NCBI GenBank assembly: GCA_022844485.1
Contig: JALHLQ010000015.1
Location: forward strand, 35,301 to 99,300
DNA from: Xanthobacteraceae bacterium
GTDB lineage: Bacteria > Pseudomonadota > Alphaproteobacteria > Rhizobiales > Xanthobacteraceae
DNA length: 64,000 bases
Reading direction: 5' to 3'
The notes below the pieces were generated by a model. That model was given only the letters and a program-made list of their open reading frames with translations. It did not search any database and was not told the DNA's origin. The translations under genes were made by a program, and so were the position numbers. Positions 8,997 through 15,937 of the stretch are shown piece by piece. How positions within the stretch are numbered: the stretch's first letter is position 1; each line of letters begins with the position of its first letter.

Positions 8997-11027
8997 CTAC
9001 ACACCCTTCTCCCGCTCCTCGCGCTCGCGCAGGTAATCATCGGTCGTGCGCGGCTTCGGACGCTCGGTCGCAGCGTAGGGGTCCAGACCGTCCGCCGTGA
9101 CCGTGATAACGCGGCAGTCTTCGCACATCTTCAAGAGATCGATCCGGCTTGTCTGGCCCGAAAACATCCAGTGCTTGCCCTGGAGCTTCGCGGTGATGCG
9201 CTCGATCGTGCTCTTGGTGCCGAAAGGCTTGCCGCAGCGGGTGCACTCGAACGGCTCTTCCTCCTTGATCAGGCGCGGTGCGGCGGTCGCGGCGCGGAAA
9301 TCGAGCTGCGGCTTGAGCGAGATTACCCGTTCCGGACAGGTGGCTTTGCACAATCCGCATTGGACGCAGGCATCCTCGGTGAAGCGGAGCATCGGGCGTT
9401 CGGGATTGTCCGACAGCGCGCCGGTCGGGCAAGCGGAGACGCAGGCCAGGCACAATGTGCAGCCTTCGACCTTGACCTCGACCGACCCGAAGGGCGCCCA
9501 TTCCGGCAATGGGACCACATCGACCTGGACGGGGGCGGCGCGATGCAGCTCGCGCAACGCGAGACGCGTCACATCGCGCTTGCCGCCCATCGGGGTGAAC
9601 GCTGCGGGCTGCGGCGCCACGCCGGCGGGCGCTATGGCCCGAAGCGCAATGCCGAGCGCCAGCGGATCGTCGGTTTCGATCGTCGCAATACGCCCCGCGC
9701 CGAAACCGAGGCCCGCGAGTATCGGATCGATGAGGGCGAGCGTGCGCGCAAGGCCGGTCATGTCGTGGCGGGGCTTCGCGCGCAGCAGGAAGCGGACCTG
9801 CGAGGCGCCATAGGCGAAGGCCGCCGCCAGCGTATCGAGGCCGACTTGCGTGACCTCGTTCACTTGCACAGGCAAGACGTTCGCGGGCAGACCATCGCCA
9901 TGCCGCGCGAGCGCGTCGATCAGCTCGGCCCCATGATCGCTGTCGTGCAGGAGCAGCACCGGCACGGCGCCGCCTGCCTCGCGATAGACGCCGAGCAAGG
10001 TGCGCAGCCGGCGCATCAATGAATCATGCGGCGGCAGCGCGTAACTCGCCGCCCCGGTCGGACAGGCCGCGGCGCAGCTCCCGCAGCCTGCGCAGATAAT
10101 GGGATCGATCTTGACGTGGTTGCCGTTCGAGGTGATCGCGCCGGTCGGGCAGAGATCGAGGCAGCGGCGGCATCCGACGATGCGCGAGCGCGAATGCGCG
10201 CAAAGATCCTCGGTGAAGGCGATATAGCGCGGCTTGTCGAATGTGCCGATCAGTTCTCCAGCCTTCATCACTGCGCGGAGAACGCCGGCGGAATCGCCGG
10301 GATCGGCGCGCACATAGCCGTCGCGAAGATCGTGCGCGGGAAAGAGCGGCGTGCCTCCCGAGACATCGAGCACGATATCGCAGTGAGAGGTTGCGCCGTT
10401 CCTGCTCTCGCCGAATTTCAGCGTTCCGCGCGACGAGGGTGCGGGCTGCGCGTAATCGTCGACGGTCAGTTCGAACGCGCCAAGGTGGCCTTTGGCCGCG
10501 CGGATCGTGCCCTTCACGACGGGGAATTCGCTCGCGCGCGGCGGAGAAATCTCGGCAGGCCGCGTCAGCATCACGGTGACGTCGAGCCGATCCTTCAGCA
10601 GCTTTCCGGCTTCGATCGCCTGTTCGTCGCGGCCATAAATGAGAACCACGCCGCCGCTTTCGACGCTGACGAAGGGCGTCGGCGGCAAGGGCTCGGCAGC
10701 GGCGGCGAGCAGTGCCGCCATTTTCGGACCCGTCCGCTCCGCCTCGCTCGACCAGCCGGCATGCTCGCGAATGTTGACGAATGCGATCTCGCCGGCCTGC
10801 GAGATTTCTTCGGCCATTTCCGAGAAGAGCGGCGCCTCCTGCGTGCATCCGACCGTGATCGGTGCGCCGCTCGCGGCCGCCTTACGGACGCGTTCGAGCT
10901 CGGCGCGGCAGAGCTGGCGCCCCGTCTCGATCTTTTGACCACGGCAGCCGCGCGATATCGCCTTCGCATCGAGCGGCATCGTGTCTTCGCACGAGCACAC
11001 AAACAGGGTGCGCGACGGGCCGGCCAT
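8997..11027 (-). CDS. Polyferredoxin-like protein of the formate dehydrogenase region (four 4Fe-4S motifs)
   Basis: The 676-aa soluble protein has four cysteine sets for 4Fe-4S clusters: C276/286/289/293, C312/315/318/322, C523/526/529/533 and C554/557/560/564. Two further CxxC pairs follow near the C terminus (C595/598 and C635/638), which resemble a metal-binding ribbon. The N-terminal part carries scattered Cys (C11, C13, C28, C40, C61), and residues ~330-480 look like a nucleotide-fold spacer. Family knowledge: such proteins occur beside formate dehydrogenase genes in rhizobia, annotated only as 4Fe-4S dicluster proteins. Electron transfer during FDH assembly or turnover is inference. It is divergent from the accessory operon starting at 11137. 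Confidence 0.8.
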   Translation of the reverse strand: MAGPSRTLFVCSCEDTMPLDAKAISRGCRGQKIETGRQLCRAELERVRKAAASGAPITVGCTQEAPLFSEMAEEISQAGEIAFVNIREHAGWSSEAERTGPKMAALLAAAAEPLPPTPFVSVESGGVVLIYGRDEQAIEAGKLLKDRLDVTVMLTRPAEISPPRASEFPVVKGTIRAAKGHLGAFELTVDDYAQPAPSSRGTLKFGESRNGATSHCDIVLDVSGGTPLFPAHDLRDGYVRADPGDSAGVLRAVMKAGELIGTFDKPRYIAFTEDLCAHSRSRIVGCRRCLDLCPTGAITSNGNHVKIDPIICAGCGSCAAACPTGAASYALPPHDSLMRRLRTLLGVYREAGGAVPVLLLHDSDHGAELIDALARHGDGLPANVLPVQVNEVTQVGLDTLAAAFAYGASQVRFLLRAKPRHDMTGLARTLALIDPILAGLGFGAGRIATIETDDPLALGIALRAIAPAGVAPQPAAFTPMGGKRDVTRLALRELHRAAPVQVDVVPLPEWAPFGSVEVKVEGCTLCLACVSACPTGALSDNPERPMLRFTEDACVQCGLCKATCPERVISLKPQLDFRAATAAPRLIKEEEPFECTRCGKPFGTKSTIERITAKLQGKHWMFSGQTSRIDLLKMCEDCRVITVTADGLDPYAATERPKPRTTDDYLREREEREKGV

Positions 11028-11136
11028 GGACGCTCCTGGTTAACGGCGGCGACGATCTTCCTGGGCTGGCCACCGATCGGGCGACGTTATAATTGTATTG
11101 CGCGAAAAAAGTATAGTTCGGAGCGCCGGAAGAGCC
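11028..11136. promoter_or_regulatory. AT-rich divergent promoter region of the FDH accessory genes
   Basis: This 109-bp gap separates the divergent Fe-S gene and the accessory operon. It contains the only AT-rich patch of the area (11087-11116), with a perfect TATAAT at 11088-11093 on the plus strand and TACAAT on the minus strand (rc of 11094-11099). No convincing -35 box is seen for either. A shared divergent promoter is the simplest reading. Confidence 0.45.
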
Positions 11137-11898
11137 ATGGCATTGGACACACGATCGCGTGTGCGCGCGCCGTTTGCGCCCGAGCTCGACCTGCCGCCCG
11201 GCTACCGGCTCCTGAGTCTGCGCGAGGTCGGCGACGCCTTCGTTCATGCCAAAGCCGTCGCAGCGCAGGAGGGTGCAGGCACGCTGGTCTGGGTCGGCCG
11301 GTTCGACCTCGTCGAATTTGCAGTCGTGCTCGAGCCGGCGGAGCCGCTGCGCACCGCTCGACGCGCGTTTTATGCAGGCATGGCGGCGCTGGCCGACGCC
11401 ATGGCGGTGCATGCGCCGCCGGAAAAACCGATCCATTTCGAGTGGCCGGATGCGATCCGCGTCGACGGCGGACTGGTCGGCGGCGGACGTCTCGCCTGGC
11501 CGGAGGGGGCCAGCGAGGACGAGGCGCCGGACTGGATCGTGTTCGGCGCGATGATCCGCACCGTCGCCATGGACGAGGGCGAGCCCGGGCTGAACCCGCT
11601 GTCCTCCGCGCTGGAGGAGGAAGGCTTCAGCGATCTTGAATCCGCGCGCATCGTCGAGAGCTTTTCGCGCCATCTGATGACGGCGGTGGACGCGTGGCAG
11701 GCGGACGGCTTCGGCGCCGTCGCACGCGACTATCTGTCGCGCATGCCGCCGGAGAAGGGCGTCCGGCGCGACATCGACGCGAGCGGCGATCTCCTTGTCC
11801 GCCGGATGGGAAAGGCGGATGTCGAGCGCCGCGCGCTGGCGCCCGCGCTGACCGCGCCGTCGTGGCTCGATCCGCGAACGGGAGGACCGGGGCGGTGA
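11137..11898 (+). CDS. Biotin/lipoate protein ligase-like protein of FDH cluster
   Basis: The 253-aa protein resembles the biotin/lipoate-protein-ligase-like family with a C-terminal DUF4444-type region. Recognised features are LPPGYRLLSLREVGDAFVHA, then GAGTLVWVGRFDLVEFAVVL, IHFEWPDAIRVDGGLVGGGR and a late NPLSSALEEEGF. No convincing catalytic lysine motif of a true ligase is evident, so a non-catalytic or altered role is possible. The stop overlaps the next gene by 4 bp, and the following genes all overlap likewise, so this is the first gene of a tightly coupled five-gene cassette. ATG at 11137 is preferred; 11098 would add 13 residues of unlikely sequence. Confidence 0.65.
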   Translation: MALDTRSRVRAPFAPELDLPPGYRLLSLREVGDAFVHAKAVAAQEGAGTLVWVGRFDLVEFAVVLEPAEPLRTARRAFYAGMAALADAMAVHAPPEKPIHFEWPDAIRVDGGLVGGGRLAWPEGASEDEAPDWIVFGAMIRTVAMDEGEPGLNPLSSALEEEGFSDLESARIVESFSRHLMTAVDAWQADGFGAVARDYLSRMPPEKGVRRDIDASGDLLVRRMGKADVERRALAPALTAPSWLDPRTGGPGR

Positions 11899-12437
11899 AG
11901 CTGCTGCGCACGATCCGGCTCGATCCCTCCGACACGTTCGTATTCGATTCGGCGGCTGAGCCCGGCGAATGGGCGGTGCCCGGCGCATTCATGTTCATGG
12001 ACATCGAGCTCGATGCGCTTTCGGGCAAGGCGCGCGTCGCCTTCCGCTCGGGATTCCTCGGCGTGCAATCGCTCGGCTGGTCGACGCTCTGCCAGATCGT
12101 CGAGACAAGCGACGAGGGTCTCGTCGGCGCGGTCAACCAGCTTGCGACACAGCTCGTCGCCAAGTTCGGCGCGCCCGATATCGAGACGGCGCGCGCGGCG
12201 GCCGAAGAGGAATTCGCATTTGCGGCCTCGCTTTGCGATCATCCCAAGGACACGCTCATCGCGATGCACCGCGTCTTCGAGGACGGCGCGATCCGCGAAA
12301 CATTCCGCACCTTGCGGCCGCGCGAGGGAGAGCGTCCGCTTCGCGCCTTCGCCTTCATGGAGGTCGACGGCGAGGAGGAACTGGCGCCGGAGGAGCGCGT
12401 CGATCTCGTATCGATGGCGGGCAGGGGGAAGCGGTGA
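11895..12437 (+). CDS. DUF6505-like conserved protein of FDH cluster
   Basis: The 180-aa soluble acidic protein starts at a GTG that overlaps the previous stop (GTGA), with GGAGGACCGGGGCG just upstream. It reads MKLLRTIRLDPSDTFVFDSA, then EWAVPGAFMF and SGFLGVQSLGWSTLCQIVE. I recognise it as the family called DUF6505 next to formate dehydrogenase genes in rhizobia; its function is unknown. There is no signal peptide, membrane helix or metal motif. Its location suggests a role in FDH maturation or regulation, which is inference. Confidence 0.7.
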   Translation: MKLLRTIRLDPSDTFVFDSAAEPGEWAVPGAFMFMDIELDALSGKARVAFRSGFLGVQSLGWSTLCQIVETSDEGLVGAVNQLATQLVAKFGAPDIETARAAAEEEFAFAASLCDHPKDTLIAMHRVFEDGAIRETFRTLRPREGERPLRAFAFMEVDGEEELAPEERVDLVSMAGRGKR

Positions 12438-13489
12438 TGGTCCAGATTCATCATTCCGGGGCACAGATGCCCGCTTCGCATGTGAATGACTTCTGGCTCT
12501 CCTGCGGACATCATCTGCTCGACCGCGACGAGGGCGGCGGACTGGTCGCCACCGACGCGTTTCTCAAAGCGTATCTCGCCAGGCCGGAGCTGGCGCCGCC
12601 GCCGGAGGCCTGCGTGGTCGAGCGCACGCTCCATTCTGCGCTGATGACCGACCCGCGCCGGCCGATCGGCCGGGACGAGATCGCGGCGATCGCGGACGCG
12701 GACGCTCGGGAGAACTGGCAGGTCATGATTGCCTTTCGCGATCATCTCATCGCGCACCGCACCATCGAGGCGGCCTATCTCGCGCTGGCGCGCGGTGAAA
12801 TGCGCAACACGCCGCAATTGTTCGTCAATCAGCTCGTGCACGTGATCCTTCGCAACATCCTCGACGAATGCCAGGATGTCTATGTCCTGCGCGCCGCGGA
12901 GATGTTCTTCCGCCCGCAGCGGCTCACGGTGCATGAAGGCTCGCTGATCGCCGCCGATGACGAACTGATTGCGGGAGCCGGGGGCGGGCCGGTGTCGCCG
13001 CTCGTCTCCATGCTCGGCTTGCCGTCGCAATCGGAGATCGACGTGCTCGCCGACGACAATGCGCAGAGCTATTGGGAGCGCAGCGACAAGTTCGACATGG
13101 CCCTCGACATGACTGCGGGGCGGCGCGGCCACATTGCGCTCGCCGAAGTGCTCCAACGCTGGATCCGGCACATCTTGTCGGTTGCGGTGGACGTCGATCC
13201 GCTGATCGAAGTGCAGGACGAGCGGTTCACCTGGTATGTCGGGCTGGACGCCGAAGGAACGAAGATCGGCGACGCGCTTTGGGAAGGCGAAGAGCTTGAC
13301 AGCGCCATGCAGGCTCGCGTCGTGGCGTTGTTTCGGCTGACCTTCCGCGATCCTTCTCTCGTGGACGAGAAGGTCGGCCGCGAGCCCGTGTATCTCATTC
13401 TGGCGATGACGCCGGAGAAGACCTTGCGCCTGAAACCGCAGAACCTCGTCGTCGGCCTGCCGTTGCGGCAGAAGGAGGCCGTGAGTTGA
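12437..13489 (+). CDS. DUF6352-like conserved protein of FDH cluster
   Basis: The 350-aa protein begins at an ATG sharing one base with the preceding TGA. Visible features are NDFWLSCGHHLLDRD near the N terminus, a central helical region (NTPQLFVNQLVHVILRNILD), and a C-terminal segment WYVGLDAEGTKIGDALWEGE. It corresponds to the family called DUF6352, found with FDH genes; no enzymatic motif is recognised. Cys and His near residues 24-26 (CGHH) could bind metal, but this is speculative. Translational coupling in the cassette implies stoichiometric production with its neighbours. Confidence 0.7.
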   Translation: MVQIHHSGAQMPASHVNDFWLSCGHHLLDRDEGGGLVATDAFLKAYLARPELAPPPEACVVERTLHSALMTDPRRPIGRDEIAAIADADARENWQVMIAFRDHLIAHRTIEAAYLALARGEMRNTPQLFVNQLVHVILRNILDECQDVYVLRAAEMFFRPQRLTVHEGSLIAADDELIAGAGGGPVSPLVSMLGLPSQSEIDVLADDNAQSYWERSDKFDMALDMTAGRRGHIALAEVLQRWIRHILSVAVDVDPLIEVQDERFTWYVGLDAEGTKIGDALWEGEELDSAMQARVVALFRLTFRDPSLVDEKVGREPVYLILAMTPEKTLRLKPQNLVVGLPLRQKEAVS

Positions 13490-13998
13490 GCGCGACCCCG
13501 CTCCAGCGCATTCCGGTCGGTGTCGTGATCGAGCGCCGCAAGGCGACGAGTCCGTGGATCGATTGGCTTTGGCGGCCGCTCAGCGTTCTGCCCGGCGAGC
13601 CGGACACCCCGCTCTGGACGCAGCTCTCGAGCGATGCCGAGCGCGCGACCTTCTATGCCGGCGCGGCCGAGATCGAACTGCACCGGACGGATACGACCTA
13701 CTACCGCGACAATATCGCGACCGGCGAGCCGAAGCTGTGGGTCGTGCTGCGACCGACCAATCTCGAGCCGCCATTCGATCTCGTGGCGGTTACGGCTGAT
13801 CCGGGGGAAGGGGAGGGGTTCACGCAGGCCGGGACCGATCTGGTCGAGCCGGTGCCGATGCCGCAACATATCCAGGACGTCATCGCGGCGTTCGTCGCCG
13901 AACACCATGTCGAGCGCGCCTTCTTCAAGCGCAAGCGCGACCGCGCCGATCCGGAATCGCTCGCCAAGCGCAGCCAAGTCGATGGGGAGGAGCCATGA
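13486..13998 (+). CDS. DUF3305 family protein of FDH cluster
   Basis: The 170-aa protein starts at TTG 13486, which overlaps the previous stop by 4 bp. The DUF3305 core is visible: IPVGVVIERRKATSPWIDWL, WRPLSVLPG, then AEIELHRTDTTYYRDNI and LWVVLRP. DUF3305 and DUF3306 genes occur together beside formate dehydrogenase in alpha- and betaproteobacteria; neither has a known function. The product is soluble, with a basic segment near residues 145-165. Confidence 0.8.
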   Translation: MSATPLQRIPVGVVIERRKATSPWIDWLWRPLSVLPGEPDTPLWTQLSSDAERATFYAGAAEIELHRTDTTYYRDNIATGEPKLWVVLRPTNLEPPFDLVAVTADPGEGEGFTQAGTDLVEPVPMPQHIQDVIAAFVAEHHVERAFFKRKRDRADPESLAKRSQVDGEEP

Positions 13999-14774
13999 GC
14001 GACTCCGAGCCGTTCCTGTCGCGCTGGTCACGCCGAAAGCGGGAGTCCGAGGACGCGGCGGCCCCGGAACGCTCAACTCCGCCGGTCGCCGGAGCCGCCG
14101 GAGCCGAGCAGACGCAACCGGCCGAAAGCATTCGGACGGCGACCTCGACGGGGGCGGACGCGCCGGGCTGTCCACCCGCGACCACCGGGCCTTCCCAAGA
14201 CCAAGATCTTGAAGGTCTGCTCACCAAGCTTCCGAACATCGAAGACCTGACCTCGCAGAACGATCTCGTCGCTTTCATGCAGCGCGGTGTGCCGGATGCC
14301 CTCCGCAACGCTGCGCTCCGAAAGATGTGGTCGGTCGATCCGGCCATTCGCGACTTTGTCGGGTTCTATGCCGATTACGCCTGGGACTGGAACACGCCGG
14401 GCGGCGCCCCGGGCTGCGGGCCGTTGACCGAATCGGATGATGTGCAGGTCACCTTGCGGCAGCTGTTTGGCCATCCGTCGACGGAGACCGTCGATGCGTC
14501 AGTCGCGCGCGAGGACGAACCAGTCAGGGAAGTGCCGCGCGATCAAACGCCGCAGGCTGCAGACCTCGATGCTGAAGGCAATCATGCTGCGACGCAACAG
14601 CAAGCGGGCGGAGCCGGTGACACCGAGGTTCCTGATGCAGAACCTGCCCAGGACTTGGCGGTAATGTCGGAGGAATTCCGCGCCGAGGACAAAGGCCCTG
14701 CCGACTTCGAAGCCGGGCCGGACAGTGAGCTTCTGTTGACGCGACGCAGACACGGCGGCGCGATTCCCGCTTGA
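13995..14774 (+). CDS. DUF3306 family protein of FDH cluster
   Basis: The 259-aa protein overlaps the DUF3305 stop by 4 bp (ATGA). The DUF3306 hallmark is FLSRWSRRKRE at the N terminus, a Pro/Ala-rich linker, then LPNIEDLTSQNDLVAFMQ, GVPDALRNAALRKMW and FVGFYADYAWDWNTPGG around residues 75-140. The C-terminal ~110 residues are acidic, low-complexity and probably disordered. The Trp-rich middle suggests a protein-binding surface. It closes the accessory cassette; a promoter-like region follows before the chaperone gene. Confidence 0.8.
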   Translation: MSDSEPFLSRWSRRKRESEDAAAPERSTPPVAGAAGAEQTQPAESIRTATSTGADAPGCPPATTGPSQDQDLEGLLTKLPNIEDLTSQNDLVAFMQRGVPDALRNAALRKMWSVDPAIRDFVGFYADYAWDWNTPGGAPGCGPLTESDDVQVTLRQLFGHPSTETVDASVAREDEPVREVPRDQTPQAADLDAEGNHAATQQQAGGAGDTEVPDAEPAQDLAVMSEEFRAEDKGPADFEAGPDSELLLTRRRHGGAIPA

Positions 14775-14810
14775 TGCCGTAACGCAACAGATCGATGCGG
14801 CAAAAAAACA

Positions 14811-14843
14811 TTGTCTTTGCCGCTCATAGCCTCCTACTATGAG
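14811..14843 (+). promoter_or_regulatory. Putative fdh operon promoter with inverted repeat over the -10 box
   Basis: A sigma70-like promoter can be read: TTGTCT at 14811-14816, an 18-bp spacer, and TACTAT at 14835-14840. A perfect 7-bp inverted repeat, CTCATAG (14823-14829) and CTATGAG (14837-14843), 14 bp centre to centre, covers the spacer and -10 box. That is the geometry of a repressor operator. The downstream gene at 14905 itself encodes an HTH-chaperone fusion, so autoregulation is conceivable. Both boxes match consensus at 4 of 6 positions. Confidence 0.5.
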
Positions 14844-14904
14844 TTCCTAGGGAGAAATCCGGACCTGCCTTAAGGGTCGGATCCGGAAGAGAACGCCAGG
14901 GACG

Positions 14905-15678
14905 ATGCGGGACCAAGGGCTGGAAGAAGCGATTCGCGCTGTCGGCGGCGTCGGCGCCCTTGCCCGAACTTTGGGCATTTCACAACCGTCCGTTTCCAAT
15001 TGGCAAAAGGTGCCCGCGGATCGCGTGCTCGCGGTTGAGTCGGTGTCGGGGGTGTCGCGCTCGGTGCTGCGTCCCGATCTGTACGGCGACATGGTCGAAG
15101 ACGCGGCCGACGAACTCGATCAGGCGCGCGCGCAGGAATATCAGCTCTTGGCCACGCTGCTGCTCCGTGCGCCGAGCGACGAAGTGCTCGCGCAGCTTGC
15201 GACGATCAAGGGCGATGCAAGCCCGATCGGCATGGCGCATCTGGCGCTTGCCAGTGCCGCCGAGTCGAGCGACGCGGATTCGGTTTCGCGGGAATACTTC
15301 GATCTCTTTATCGGACTTGGGCGCGGCGAGCTTCTGCCCTACGCCTCCTATTATCTGTCTGGATTTCTGCACGAGCGGCCGCTCGCGCGCTTGCGCGATG
15401 ATCTCGCGCGACTTGGGATCGAGCGGCGCGACGGAGTGTACGAGCCGGAGGATCACGCCGGCACGCTGTTCGAGATCATGAGCCTCTTCGCCGGCGGCAC
15501 AATCGCAATCTCGCGCGAGGAGCAAACGAATTTTTTCAACCGCCATCTCAAGCCGTGGATAGGCCGCTTCCTCGCCGATCTCGCGGTGGCGCAGCGCGCG
15601 ACATTCTACAAGGCGGTGGCTGCGCTCGGGACGGCCTTCGTCGAAATCGAGACCGAGGCATTCGGGCTGCCTGATTGA
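14905..15678 (+). CDS. TorD-family chaperone with N-terminal YdaS/Cro-like HTH domain
   Basis: The 257-aa protein has two parts. Residues ~5-55 form a Cro/YdaS-type helix-turn-helix (AVGGVGALARTLGISQPSVS, then VPADRVLAVESVSGVSRS). Residues ~70-255 form a TorD/DmsD-type all-helical chaperone: EYQLLATLLLRAPS, REYFDLFIGLGRGELLPYAS with the family Y-x-S region, YLSGFLHERPLA, a D-H pair in EPEDHAGTLFEIMS, and HLKPWIGRFLADLA. TorD proteins bind the Tat signal and fold of molybdoenzymes before export. It lies directly ahead of the Tat-signal FDH genes, so FDH alpha is the likely client. The HTH may tie chaperone occupancy to transcription, which is inference. GGGA upstream; ATG at 14905. Confidence 0.85.
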   Translation: MRDQGLEEAIRAVGGVGALARTLGISQPSVSNWQKVPADRVLAVESVSGVSRSVLRPDLYGDMVEDAADELDQARAQEYQLLATLLLRAPSDEVLAQLATIKGDASPIGMAHLALASAAESSDADSVSREYFDLFIGLGRGELLPYASYYLSGFLHERPLARLRDDLARLGIERRDGVYEPEDHAGTLFEIMSLFAGGTIAISREEQTNFFNRHLKPWIGRFLADLAVAQRATFYKAVAALGTAFVEIETEAFGLPD

Positions 15679-15721
15679 GCCCGCGTCAAGGCATTGGACT
15701 GTTCTGCTGGGAGACTAGACG

Positions 15722-15925
15722 ATGAAAAAGGAAACGCAGACCCAAGGTGTGGATCGCCGCGGATTCCTGCGCTCGCTCGGTGCGGGCGCCGGGGCTGCTG
15801 CCGTTGCCGCCGCGCCTGTTGCGCTGACGGAGGCGCAAGCCGCCGAATCAGACGCCGACAAGAAGAAGGCGCGCTATCGCGAAACCGATCACGTCAAGAC
15901 CTACTACCGGACCAACCGCTACTAA
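15722..15925 (+). CDS. Small Tat-signal protein of formate dehydrogenase operon
   Basis: The 67-aa protein has a twin-arginine signal (VDRRGFLRSLGAGAGAAAVA, ending TEAQA-A) and a short polar tail, RYRETDHVKTYYRTNRY. This matches the family known as formate dehydrogenase region TAT target, which is consistently encoded just before the FDH alpha gene. The mature product is only ~30 residues, so it may be a small subunit or Tat-escort for the complex; its function is undetermined. It starts 43 bp after the chaperone stop, and the fdh alpha gene begins 12 bp downstream with an AAGGGAGG ribosome site between them. Confidence 0.85.
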   Translation: MKKETQTQGVDRRGFLRSLGAGAGAAAVAAAPVALTEAQAAESDADKKKARYRETDHVKTYYRTNRY

Positions 15926-15937
15926 GGGAGGCACGCC

